Shown: one piece after another, positions 51,792 to 60,900 of the stretch
Numbering within the stretch: the stretch's first letter is position 1
Layout of the letters: every line of letters begins with the position of its first letter
Origin: Lachnospiraceae bacterium
GTDB lineage: Bacteria; Bacillota; Clostridia; Lachnospirales; Lachnospiraceae
Direction of reading: 5' to 3'
Length of the DNA: 64,000 nt
Assembly (NCBI GenBank): GCA_014804355.1
Contig: JAAUZY010000022.1
Location: 48,860-112,859 of the forward strand
Program-made: the position numbers and the translations under genes
Notes under the pieces: generated by a model
The model's input: only the letters and a program-made list of their open reading frames with translations
What the model was told of the DNA's origin: nothing
Databases searched by the model: none

Positions 51792-53426
51792 ATGAGCAGT
51801 ACAGAAAAGAAGAAGGAAAACAGCATATATGTCAGGTTTACGGGATTCCTGCAGAGCGTTTGCAGCAGGATCTCGGCGCGCATTGACCGGATTCCCATGA
51901 AGCGGATGACAATATATGCGGGAATCCTGCTGATACTGTCCCTCATTCCGCTTCTGCTGCTGGGCAGATATAACGTGATGTGCATCGATGACTATGATTA
52001 CGGAAAGCAGGTGCATGATACATGGATTGCCACAGGCTCTCTGGGACAGTCGATCCGGACTGCATGGAAGCAGAACATGGAATTCTATCAGAACTGGCAG
52101 GGCACTTATATATCCTGTTTCCTGATGGCACTTTGCCCCATGAATTTTCATTATGAGGTCGCTTACATGGTTCCGATTCTGATGATCGGGATGTTTGCGG
52201 TATCAACCTATGCGCTGGGCAGGCATATTCTGTACAGATGGCTGGGAATTGACAGAACGGGCGGCAGCTTTATCATGTTTATGATGCTCTTTGTATTCTA
52301 TCAGGTGTTAGAGGCGCCTTTCGAGGGAATCTACTGGTACAACGGCTCTACCCACTATATTTTGATGGAGTCTTTATGGTTCTTCACGCTGACGGCACTC
52401 TCAGCCAGCCTGTGGGCACAGGACAGAACGAAGGAAGCGATTCTATGCGGAATCGCGTCAGTGCTGGCGGTGATTGTGGGCGGTGGCAATCTGGTGACGG
52501 GATTGCAGGCGGAGATCGTCATGGCGCTTCTGGTTATCTATGCGGCGGTGATGAACCGTAAGAAAATTGTTGCGGTGGCGATTCCTTTTGTCACGGGCAG
52601 TATAGGATTTATGATCAACACGATGGCGCCGGGCAATACCAGGCGGGGCAGCGTGGATATGGATGTGGGATATCCGGCGGTGATGTCGATTCTGCTTTCT
52701 TTTTATTATAGCGTAGTATTCATCATACGCTGGACCTCAGTGTTTGTGATTCTGGTCTGGCTGTTGCTTTTGCCTGTTATGTGGAAGCTCGTGAAGAAAT
52801 CAGAGAGATCTTTTGATCATCCCGTATGGGTGACGGCAGGGGCTTTCTGCGTCTTATCCGCCATGTTTACGCCGACACTCTATGCGGTCGGTATGGTGGG
52901 GCTGTCCAGAGTGGATAATATTATTCAGATGGTATACTACCTGTGCCTGATCGCGGTGAGCGCCTACTGGCTCGGGTATTTTGCGCATAGAGAGGAGCAG
53001 ACGGTCCGGACAGCAACGCGGGAGAAAGATTCAAAGAGTTTTACAAATAAAGCGGATCGAATGGCGGCAGGGGAACTGTTTGGGTATTTCTTAGAAAAAG
53101 CAGGGAACAGAATGACGGCAGCATTCCTCTTCCTGGTGCTTGCGATGTGGGTCTGTACGGCGGATAAGAATACTTATACGAGTGTATCGGCGGTACGGTC
53201 ACTGGTCAACGGGGAGGCACAGACTTTCTACGAGGAAGCGATGGAACGGCATCGGATCTATACGGACGATACGATTATGGATGTGGAGGTGAGTCCCTAT
53301 TCCGCCAAACCGGCGTTGTTCGACTTCCAGGATATGTCGGAGGACGCGGAAAATTGGCTTAATCTTGCGGTGACACGGTATTATCATAAGGATAGCGTGA
53401 AGGTGGTGAATTACTATGGCCGATAA
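51792..53426 (+). CDS. Polytopic membrane protein, DUF6056-like
   Basis: 544 residues, about ten membrane spans and a soluble extracytoplasmic C-terminus. After TM1: MCIDDYDYGKQVHDTW, then FYQNWQGTYISCFL; these and the tail LNLAVTRYYHKDSVKVV are shared with the frameshifted gene at 37455. The Asp-Asp motif is where GT-C enzymes have their catalytic residue. A variable hydrophilic loop (about residues 402-430) separates two hydrophobic blocks. ATG 51792 follows GGAAAGGGATG; a TTG at 51729 overlapping the previous gene would add 21 residues. Overlaps the next gene by 11 bases. Confidence 0.65.
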   Translation: MSSTEKKKENSIYVRFTGFLQSVCSRISARIDRIPMKRMTIYAGILLILSLIPLLLLGRYNVMCIDDYDYGKQVHDTWIATGSLGQSIRTAWKQNMEFYQNWQGTYISCFLMALCPMNFHYEVAYMVPILMIGMFAVSTYALGRHILYRWLGIDRTGGSFIMFMMLFVFYQVLEAPFEGIYWYNGSTHYILMESLWFFTLTALSASLWAQDRTKEAILCGIASVLAVIVGGGNLVTGLQAEIVMALLVIYAAVMNRKKIVAVAIPFVTGSIGFMINTMAPGNTRRGSVDMDVGYPAVMSILLSFYYSVVFIIRWTSVFVILVWLLLLPVMWKLVKKSERSFDHPVWVTAGAFCVLSAMFTPTLYAVGMVGLSRVDNIIQMVYYLCLIAVSAYWLGYFAHREEQTVRTATREKDSKSFTNKADRMAAGELFGYFLEKAGNRMTAAFLFLVLAMWVCTADKNTYTSVSAVRSLVNGEAQTFYEEAMERHRIYTDDTIMDVEVSPYSAKPALFDFQDMSEDAENWLNLAVTRYYHKDSVKVVNYYGR

Positions 53427-54171
53427 ATTGAAACTGCCGAATGTCACACTGGCGGCAATGACAAGCGTGGACATCTACGAAACGATCAAGGCGATGAAAT
53501 ACAGCATGAGACAGATCGAGTTCGGCGATGTGGTACTGATTACCCACAGGAAGCCGCTTACACTGCCGCGGTCCATACGATATTCCCATACGTCCAAACT
53601 GGATAATATTGATAAGTTTAACTACAAGATGGTGTATGAACTGGGTGAACATATTCATACGGATTATATGCTGTTGGTTCATGCGGACGGTTTCGTGGTG
53701 CACCCGGAAAGCTGGCGGGAGGAGTTTCTGGATTATGACTATATCGGTTCCCCGTGGCCGCTTCCGGAAAACGACTATTCCTATCGTGACGCGAAGGGAC
53801 AGATCTGCCGTGTAGGCAACAGCGTTTCCATCCGAAGCAAGCGGTTGCTGGATTTCCCGAAGCAGGCGAACCTGAAATGGGAAAAAAATATAGAGGGAGA
53901 TTATAATGAAGATGTCTTCCTGTGCTGTAAATACAAGAACGTGATCGAGGACGCGGGTATGCGGTTTGCGCCCATCGAAGTGGCTAAATATTTCGGACAT
54001 GAGCATATGATTCCGGAAATCATGGATGTGGAGAAGCCCTTTATCTTCCATAAGTGGCGCGGCAGGAATGAACAGTATCCGAGATTCATAAGTCCGTGGA
54101 AAGTAGTTTGGAAAAAGACAAAAGACATTCTCAGACCCTTTCTGTTCTGGCGCAGATGGCATGCTTCATGA
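53416..54171 (+). CDS. DUF5672 family putative glycosyltransferase
   Basis: 251 residues. VTLAAMTSVDIYETIKAM at the start, LLVHADGFVVHPESW (an Asp-containing GT-A-like motif near residues 93-107), DYIGSPWPL, RVGNSVSIRSKRLL and EDVFLCCKY are characteristic of DUF5672 proteins, which occur in glycan loci and are considered GT-A-like. No membrane span. The activity is unknown; a role in side-branch addition is inferred from position. RBS AAGGTGGTGAATTACT. Confidence 0.8.
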   Translation: MADKLKLPNVTLAAMTSVDIYETIKAMKYSMRQIEFGDVVLITHRKPLTLPRSIRYSHTSKLDNIDKFNYKMVYELGEHIHTDYMLLVHADGFVVHPESWREEFLDYDYIGSPWPLPENDYSYRDAKGQICRVGNSVSIRSKRLLDFPKQANLKWEKNIEGDYNEDVFLCCKYKNVIEDAGMRFAPIEVAKYFGHEHMIPEIMDVEKPFIFHKWRGRNEQYPRFISPWKVVWKKTKDILRPFLFWRRWHAS

Positions 54172-54310
54172 CAGGATGCGTGAAATAATAGTAAAACAGT
54201 GGCATGGAACAAAGGGACGAATATGACGCATAACACGCGAAATATATAATGTAGATATAATATTTAAGATATAGCAGATGTAATTTCGGCAGAAAAGGAT
54301 AAAATAACAC

Positions 54311-55252
54311 ATGATATATGATTGTATACCCTTTTTTAACGAACTGGATATTCTAAAACTCAGAATGCAGATCATGGCTCCCTATGTGGATAAATTCGTG
54401 CTGGAGGAAGCCACGGTGACTTTCTCCGGAGAGCCGAAGGAAATGATCTTCGCTAAGCATCGGGATATGTTTGCTGAGTTTGAGGACAAGATCATTTACG
54501 TGGCGGTGGATGATTCTCCCATGGAAGGCGTGACGACCCATGAGCGGGATAAGTTCCAGAAAAACGGGTTGATTCGTGGAATGACGGACTGTAAGCCTGA
54601 TGATATCGTGATATTCAGCGACGTGGACGAGATACCGAATCCGCGGGTTTTAAAGGAGATTCTGCAGAATTTTGATCCGGGAAAGATCTATCATCTGGCA
54701 CAGAGGATGTTCTACTGTTTCCTGAATATTGAGGAAATATCGGGTAATCTGCTGTCCATCACCGGAGAATTTCCCGGAGTGGAACAGAAGAAGTGGCTGG
54801 GAAGCAAGATCTGCAGCTTCGCCGCACTGCCTCCGGAGGGGATCGTGTATCTGCGTGAAGTATCGCCGGAAGATCCGCGCAGTGTACGTGTGGCTGACGG
54901 CGGCTGGCATTTCGGCTATATGGGCGGTGACGGCGAGCGGGATGTGGCGAAGCGTATCGGAGTGAAGGTGCAGGCGGCGGCGCATCAGGAGTACAATAAA
55001 TCAAGTTATCTGAATGACGCGGTAGACAGATTGTTGTGCGGCGAGGATATCTTTGGCAGAAATGCGAAGTTTGTCCGCGTCCCCATAGATGAGAGTTATC
55101 CGGATTATCTGCGAAGGCATCAGGAGGAGTATGATTTTCTCATTGCTCCTGAGGTGAGCGGAGCAGTGGTTGCATGGAAGAAAACGAAGCTGGCTGTCAA
55201 GAAGTGGCTGCGCAGGGCACATGGCATTGTGGCACGAATATTGCATCGCTGA
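54311..55252 (+). CDS. GT17-like (beta-1,4-GlcNAc-transferase family) glycosyltransferase
   Basis: 313 residues. IYDCIPFFNELDILKLRM at the N-terminus, LEEATVTFSGEPKEM, RDKFQKNGLIRGM and the metal-binding DIVIFSDVDEIPNP, and GGWHFGYMGGDGE are the GT17 pattern. The eukaryotic member adds bisecting GlcNAc to N-glycans; bacterial members occur in capsule loci with unknown acceptors. The 139-base gap before it has two TATAAT boxes (54245, 54256) with poor -35 partners, so a separate promoter is possible. AAAAGGATAAAATAACAC precedes ATG 54311. Confidence 0.88.
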   Translation: MIYDCIPFFNELDILKLRMQIMAPYVDKFVLEEATVTFSGEPKEMIFAKHRDMFAEFEDKIIYVAVDDSPMEGVTTHERDKFQKNGLIRGMTDCKPDDIVIFSDVDEIPNPRVLKEILQNFDPGKIYHLAQRMFYCFLNIEEISGNLLSITGEFPGVEQKKWLGSKICSFAALPPEGIVYLREVSPEDPRSVRVADGGWHFGYMGGDGERDVAKRIGVKVQAAAHQEYNKSSYLNDAVDRLLCGEDIFGRNAKFVRVPIDESYPDYLRRHQEEYDFLIAPEVSGAVVAWKKTKLAVKKWLRRAHGIVARILHR

Positions 55253-55374
55253 TATAGAAGCCGGGGCAGCGAAGAGAGTATGTTCTGTATGGACAGGGAA
55301 ATGATATGTGCAGATTATATGACACCGGACGGCACACAGGCAGTATACAGATAGAAGAAAGGGGGAGGCTGTGA

Positions 55375-56637
55375 ATGGAATTATATCGTAGAATAAAGTC
55401 AGGTAAATTCCCGTGGCTTCTCTTTTACATCGGGCTGACCATTGAGCTTCTCATCGTGATCATCGATAAAAGCAATTATATTAATCCGATCGAAGGACGG
55501 CTGTTTCAGATCACTTTTCTGATTTTTGCCTGTAAGCTGCTGCTGACGGATTATAATAAGAAACAGTGGTGCGCTATTATCCTGCTGGAAGCGGTAGCGT
55601 TCGTGTCCTATCGGGTTACAGGGGCAAACGATCTGATCCGAATCGTCATCTTCGTGGCGGCATGTAAAGATATTCCGCTCAAGCAGATGTTGAAATATGC
55701 GTTTCAGGTGACGCTGCTCGGCTGCCTGATCATCATTGCACTGTCCGTGACCGGAATATACGGAGAGATCAGTCTGACACAGGCATACGGGCATGAATCC
55801 GTGGAGACGACACTTTATATCGGTGAGGAAGCAGCGGAGGAGACCCGATATACGCTGGGTATGGGGCACCCCAATGCTCTGTCGTGCATGTTCCTGATGT
55901 TGGTGGTGATGGGAGTGTATGTCTATTTTGATCGGATGAAATGGTATCTGTATCTGTTCGTCATGTTGATCAATGTGGGAGTCTATATGCTGACGGACTC
56001 CAAAACGGGCATGCTGATCGTAACCGGATTCCTGGCAGGAGCATGCATACTCAGTTATTGTAAAGTATTGCGTGAAAAAGCCTTGATCTATGTATGCGGG
56101 CTGCTTGTGTTTGCGCTATGTATCGGTTTCTCAGTAGACGCGGCAGTGTGTGCGCAGAGAGTGCGGGATGCCCGGTGGAACGAATTTTTCTATCTGGATC
56201 CACAGGATAATAAGCATATCGTGGTATTGGGGCGGATCGACAGGCATATAAGCGGCAGGATCGTGTCCCTCACAGACACGGCGAGGAATGACGGCATGAT
56301 CCATACCTGGTCAGCTTTCTCCGAGCCGAACAATATGAAAAATTACTTCGATATGGGGTGGGTGAAACTGTTCTATCGCTATGGCGTTGTACTGGGAGCG
56401 ATCTATGTCATCGCCCAGCTTGCGCTTCTGTGGAAGTTTTGGAAGAAGAAAGACGCCTGCGGACTCTTACTGTTTACCATTCTGGCAGTCTATACCGTGG
56501 TGGAGGCACATCTGATCTCGGTCTATATCGGCAGGAACTTCCTGCTTATGATGATGGGGTATTACTTGTTGACGGATGGGGAGAGTACAAGAAATCATGG
56601 AAAGGAAAAGATAAATCAACAAATTAAAAAGGTGTAA
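55375..56637 (+). CDS. Wzy-like polysaccharide polymerase
   Basis: 420 residues, about eleven membrane spans evenly spread. After a central loop comes LGMGHPNALSCMFLML (about residues 161-176), and DSKTGMLIVTGFLAG; the late extracytoplasmic loop (about 285-325) has SEPNNMKNYFDMGWVKLFYRYG. Polymerases of this kind join flipped repeat units. Low sequence conservation makes this an architecture-based call. GGGGGAGGCTGTGA before ATG 55375 is a very strong RBS. Last gene of the surface-polysaccharide locus. Its stop codon lies in the stem of a 10-base inverted repeat (56630-56667). Confidence 0.75.
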   Translation: MELYRRIKSGKFPWLLFYIGLTIELLIVIIDKSNYINPIEGRLFQITFLIFACKLLLTDYNKKQWCAIILLEAVAFVSYRVTGANDLIRIVIFVAACKDIPLKQMLKYAFQVTLLGCLIIIALSVTGIYGEISLTQAYGHESVETTLYIGEEAAEETRYTLGMGHPNALSCMFLMLVVMGVYVYFDRMKWYLYLFVMLINVGVYMLTDSKTGMLIVTGFLAGACILSYCKVLREKALIYVCGLLVFALCIGFSVDAAVCAQRVRDARWNEFFYLDPQDNKHIVVLGRIDRHISGRIVSLTDTARNDGMIHTWSAFSEPNNMKNYFDMGWVKLFYRYGVVLGAIYVIAQLALLWKFWKKKDACGLLLFTILAVYTVVEAHLISVYIGRNFLLMMMGYYLLTDGESTRNHGKEKINQQIKKV

Positions 56638-56667
56638 AGCCTTAATAATTCAATAGACTTTACACCT
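56630..56667 (+). repeat. 10-base stem-loop over the polymerase stop codon
   Basis: AGGTGTAAAG (56630-56639) and CTTTACACCT (56658-56667), loop 18 bases. A T-run follows only after 13 bases (56681-56690), so terminator function is uncertain. The right arm is part of AATAGACTTTAC (56652-56663), which is inverted at 56903-56914. Confidence 0.6.
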
Positions 56668-56691
56668 GATCTTGTGTGCTATTTTTTTTTG

Positions 56692-56838
56692 CTAGTCTTC
56701 GAGTGTTTGCTGCAAATTATCAGCTACTTTTTGCAACTTTTCTTTTTCTTTACCGTCTGACATATTTTCAAGAACTTCTTTGATATCGTCTAAAACGAAT
56801 CTAACAAAACCCTTGAATTGACTATCTGTCATGCCCAT
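56692..56838 (-). CDS. Small acidic helical protein, 48 residues, unknown function
   Basis: The only convincing minus-strand gene. It begins MGMTDSQFKGFVRFVLDD and ends in an amphipathic helix KLQKVADNLQQTLED; charged, no membrane span. AGGTG lies 6 bases before the ATG, and an extended -10 TGGTATACT (complement of 56884-56892) lies about 45 bases upstream of the start. A palindrome CAGCTaAGCTG (56892-56902) sits between the -10 and a weak TAGACT -35, like an operator. I do not recognise the family; size and setting resemble small accessory or phage-derived genes. Confidence 0.6.
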   Translation of the reverse strand: MGMTDSQFKGFVRFVLDDIKEVLENMSDGKEKEKLQKVADNLQQTLED

Positions 56839-56902
56839 ACAATCACCTACTCTCTATATTGTGGCTTGTATTGCTACGATATAAGTATACCACAGCTAAG
56901 CT

Positions 56903-56914
56903 GTAAAGTCTATT
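56903..56914 (+). repeat. Inverted copy of the 12-base repeat flanking the small gene
   Basis: GTAAAGTCTATT, the exact reverse complement of 56652-56663. Together they bracket the minus-strand gene and its promoter. Confidence 0.7.
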
Positions 56915-56963
56915 CGATTATCATTCAGGTTTACCGTGGCCGTGATTTACATGCTTTACCTTA

Positions 56964-56992
56964 TTTACATACGTGTAAACACGTGTTATAAT
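56964..56992 (+). promoter_or_regulatory. hicAB promoter with palindromic operator
   Basis: TTTACA (56964-56969), 17 bases, TATAAT (56987-56992). The spacer is nearly filled by ACGTG-taaa-CACGT (56971-56984) and the overlapping palindrome ACACGTGT (56979-56986), a natural binding site for a dimeric repressor such as HicB. Confidence 0.7.
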
Positions 56993-57022
56993 AAATTCGG
57001 ATACAGAAGGGAGCTACATAAG

Positions 57023-57151
57023 ATGCCAATGACCTCGGTCGAAATGATTAAATATCTACGTAAGAATGGTTTTGAATCAGTTAGTCAGAATGGTTCTCAT
57101 GTTAAAATGAAAAATGTTGAAACCATTATTAGTAGGGCGGTACAACTATGA
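57023..57151 (+). CDS. hicA: HicA-like toxin, shortened
   Basis: 42 residues against about 60 in HicA. MTSVEMIKYLRKNGFESVSQNGSHVKMKN contains the first helix and the beta-strand with the catalytic His of the dsRBD-like mRNA interferase (GSH). After this the normal C-terminal part (second strand and helix, ending like LKQAGL) is missing and replaced by ETIISRAVQL. The ATGA overlap with hicB is normal for the family and suggests a small internal deletion rather than a frameshift. Probably inactive. GGGAG lies about 10 bases before ATG 57023. Confidence 0.72.
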   Translation: MPMTSVEMIKYLRKNGFESVSQNGSHVKMKNVETIISRAVQL

Positions 57152-57555
57152 ATAAATTATTTTATCCGGCGATCTTTCACAGCGCAGAGGAAGGTGGCTT
57201 TTGGATTACGTTTCCTGATATTCCGGAATGCATGACGCAGGGTGATGATATGCAGCATGCCTATGAGATGGCAGTTGATGCTTTAAGGCTTGCAATTTCC
57301 AGTAGAAAAGAAGAAAAAATTGAGATACCCATTCCATCTGAGCCTTGTAAGATCACTACATCTGACGATGAATATTGCGTTGTTATTGAATTTGATATGC
57401 TTGCTTATCAGAAGCGTACCAATTCCAAGGCGGTAAAGAAGACTCTGACAATTCCCGAATGGTTGAATGAAGAAGCGATTGCTCTCGGCATCAATTTTTC
57501 TCAGGTATTGCAAGAAGCATTACTACAGAAAGTTACCGCCAATTCCGTCGAATAA
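57148..57555 (+). CDS. hicB: HicB family antitoxin
   Basis: 135 residues. N-terminal HicB domain YPAIFHSAEEGGFWITFPDIP, GDDMQHAYEMAVDALRLAI, then a C-terminal DNA-binding part KKTLTIPEWLNEEAIALG with the N-terminal strand and helix of a ribbon-helix-helix. It should neutralise HicA and repress its own promoter through the palindrome at 56971. It looks intact although its toxin is shortened. Confidence 0.88.
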   Translation: MNKLFYPAIFHSAEEGGFWITFPDIPECMTQGDDMQHAYEMAVDALRLAISSRKEEKIEIPIPSEPCKITTSDDEYCVVIEFDMLAYQKRTNSKAVKKTLTIPEWLNEEAIALGINFSQVLQEALLQKVTANSVE

Positions 57556-57589
57556 TTGTATAATTAGAATTACAAATGCATAAGGTATA

Positions 57590-57671
57590 CTGAATGAAAG
57601 CAGAGGACGGAACGGGCAGCCGTCACCCCAGTTGGAGATGTGGGAAGTGTCACCCCACCTATTTCATTCAG
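57590..57671 (+). ncRNA. Candidate structured RNA (three-way junction)
   Basis: A perfect 10-base closing stem CTGAATGAAA (57590-57599) / TTTCATTCAG (57662-57671) encloses two hairpins: GACGG (57606-57610)/CCGTC (57620-57624) and GTGGG (57640-57644)/CCCAC (57654-57658). The GGG in the first loop (57614-57616) can pair with the CCCC at 57626, giving an H-type pseudoknot. It is followed by an intrinsic terminator (57679), the layout of a small RNA or of a transcription attenuator for the amylase gene. I compared it mentally with common riboswitch classes and found no match. Confidence 0.5.
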
Positions 57672-57678
57672 GATTTAA

Positions 57679-57707
57679 GACTCGGCAGAAATGCTGGGTC
57701 TTTTTTT
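57679..57707 (+). terminator. Intrinsic terminator
   Basis: GACTCGGC (57679-57686), six-base loop, GCTGGGTC (57693-57700) with two G-U pairs, then seven T. Ends the hicAB/structured-RNA transcript or attenuates transcription into the amylase gene. Confidence 0.75.
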
Positions 57708-57938
57708 CATCACACCCTTTTAGTAAAAATAGATAAAAATAAACTGAAAATGTGTTGCAGAAAGTCAATAGAGGATTAATCTTTTTTGAGATATAATAAA
57801 ACTACGAAAAATTACGAAAATTCTAATTACATATGTGGGAAGACAAAACAATGTTGGGGTTTTCGTAAGGCGGAAAGCGTTGGAAGATAGGGACAATGTG
57901 TTCCGCAGAAAGTAACCAAAAAGAACAGGAGGAAGAAA
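57708..57938 (+). promoter_or_regulatory. Leader region of the amylase gene
   Basis: 231 bases with no plausible gene. A TATAAT (57792-57797) is present but lacks a recognisable -35 at proper distance. The imperfect direct repeats TGTGTTGCAGAAAGT (57751) and TGTGTTCCGCAGAAAGT (57896) and two ACGAAAA units (57803 on) are visible. The strong ribosome site AGGAGGAAGAAA precedes ATG 57939. Confidence 0.4.
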
Positions 57939-60900
57939 ATGAGAAAGAGATGTTGGAAGACAGTGCTCAGTGCCATATTGGCATCGGCGATGCTCTTTAC
58001 GTCAGTTCCGACGAATCTGACCATGACCGTGCATGCGGAAGAGCTCGGTATGGAAGATATGTCGGATGATGTAAGCGGGGCAGAAGACGAAGATGAGCAG
58101 AAAAATGAAAACTTGACCGGAAATGAAGCCGGTGAAGAGCAGAATGTCCAAAATCCTGTGGGAGAGGATGCGAACGTAGAGAACCCTGCGGATGATGGAG
58201 ATGGAAATGATGTGACGGATGATACGCCCGTTGCACAGCCGGTGGAGGATCAGGACGCAGGCAGTGAAAAGAAGACTGGACATGTAGTCGAAGCCGATGG
58301 AAAAACAGTCACATTTACCTATGAAGGTAAGGATGATACTACCAGCGTGGTGGTTTCGGGAACCATAACAGAACCAGTATGGCAGCAAAATGGAGCGAAT
58401 GCGTTCACATTAGAGAGAGAAGGAAATACTAATGTTTTCAGCGGTACTAAGGAGCTGAAGAAAGGCCGATATGAGTACAAATTTGTCGTTAATGGAGAAT
58501 ATGAGGGTGGCGACAATAAGATTATTGAGGCTTCAGAGTTTCCCGGCTTGAGTGATCAATTCATCACCGTGGTTCGTGGAGAGGAAAAAACTTTAGATGC
58601 TAAGATAGATGATACTAATGTGGAATACAAACTGACAGACGATACTACGTCCGCAGATACAGATGGCGCTATTTCTTTAACAGGAGAGTCTGGGAGCCAG
58701 AAGCTTACGGTCGGAGAGAAATGGGATATCAGCAAGACGTTTACCATGACGGCGACAGCGGTAGGTGGCACTGATACTTGTACCGTTACAGTAAAGGTTC
58801 TGGCAGGAAACTATGTGGAGGATGAGGACGGTAAACTCCCGTCAATCGATAGCACAAAGGGTGAAGTGACTTTCTACTATTTTGCGCCCGAAGCAGATAA
58901 AGTCACAATTAAAGGCGAAATGACAGGAAACGACTGGCCGGAAGTAGATATGGAGTTTGACTCCGACACCGGTTATTGGGCGAAAACCTTAACAGTAGCT
59001 CCGGGCTCCTACCAATATGGCTTTATGGTAGATGGTACTTTTGAAAAGGACGAAAAGCAGTTACATGCTGGAAGTATAGATGATAACAACTTTGTTATTG
59101 TTCCCGGACTAGCAGATGGACAGGATGTGAACGCAGTTCTTGGCGGAGAGGTTGTTGAATTACCCGGGAAATTGACGCTGTACAAAGCATATACCGGCAC
59201 TTCTAAAATTAATGTTAAGGCAGAGTCTGAGGATGTGGCTGTAACATATTCGATTCCGGAAAATGTAGCATGGAAAGATAAAGTGACTCTGGCGGCTGCA
59301 ACGGAAGACAAGCCGGCTACCATAGCGGTTAAGAGTGACTTCCCGACGGATGTTAAATCTTTTGATCTGGTAGCTACTGATGAAACTGGAACCTATACAT
59401 CAAGAGTGATAGTCAATGTCGTAAGCACATTGTATACTTATACGATCTACTACTACGATGCCATGCATGAAATGAGTACAGAGGCTGTTGATCTCTGGGT
59501 ATGGGAAAATGGCGGCGGTGGCGGTAATATTGCGGTTCCCTTTACAGCAAAGGAAGAATTAGAGGATGGTAGGGAATGGCTGAAAGCGACGGCTGAACTG
59601 AGCTTCACCAGTCTTGGTATGAAATCCCGTGCAAAAGGTACATGGGATGAATGGCAGGATGGAGTAGACAGAACATACAATAACAAGGAAGCGAAAGAGG
59701 AAGTTACGCTGTATTATGTGTTTGGACAACCGTTGACAGATACACTTCCGGAGATTAAAGAGGGAGCAGATCGTTATCTGGTTGTAGAATATACGCGTAC
59801 TACTCAGAAAGACCAAGACTGGTTCTTCTATACGTGGAACAGCGGATATGGTAATAGTTTCGTTCCTTTTGAAGATGAAGACAAAGATGGTAAAGGCGTT
59901 GCTCAGGTTCCGGTTATGTCGGGAGTTGATTCAATTAGCTTCTGTCTTGAACGTACCGACGATAAAGGAGCACATTGGGGAGAGAAAGACGGTAACGACT
60001 ATGTCTGCCCGATGCCTGCAGATCAGAATATTGTTAAAATCAAAATTGAAGAAGGTAAGGGTATTACTTACACCTATCCTTATAACACAGGTTATGAGAT
60101 CAACACCAAAGAGCGCAAGATCAATTTCTATTACAGAGACGACGAGGCATTCCTTGAAGGCAGTGAGGGCGGATATGCTGATGTGACGCTGGAATTGATA
60201 GCGCCCAAGGAAGATGATGAAAATGCACAAGCGGCTGCGCAGAACGTGCAAATGACATACGATACGGAAGAACAGAGATATGAATGGACGCTGAATCAAT
60301 TGAATTCGGGCGACTATTATTATCGTTATAGCAGAAAGAAAACTGCAGATGATGAGGCGGAGTATGTGCTGGATGCTTTTAATGAAAAGAAAGCAACAGT
60401 AGAGGAAACGGAATATTCCGCATTTAAGTATGAACTGCTTAACATAGAGATGGAAGCAGAGTTGCAGAATGCTACGATGGACTATAATGATAACAATGTC
60501 CTGTCTATCAAGGTGAATGCTACAGATCTGAAAGGTAACCCGATTGAAGAAACATCAGATTTTAAAGTGGTTGACAGAGCAACAGTAGATTTAAGTGCGG
60601 TCGGCGGCGGTATTACTGAGATTGATCCGGAACTATTGGCAATCTCTATTGCAGTGAAGCAGGGTACATCTGCAGGCGAGAAGACGCTTCCGATCATCAT
60701 ATATGACGTATATAACAATGAGTATACGACAGAGGCTAAGGTTACGGTGGTGGACCGCAGCAAGGGTTCAGATTTTGACTGGGATGAGGCAGTTGTTTAT
60801 TTCGCAGTGACAGACCGTTTCTTTGACGGTAATGAGTCGAACAATGAAGGCGACGCGCCGGGTAGCTATGATAAGACCACCAATGACGGCCTTAACTCCA

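Noticed and set aside
57590-57707. T-box or known riboswitch leader
   Set aside because: No T-box sequence and no match to the consensus of common riboswitches that I could recall; left as an unassigned structured RNA.
57594-57779. 61-codon plus-strand frame over the structured RNA
   Set aside because: Runs through the terminator hairpin and T-run; no ribosome site.
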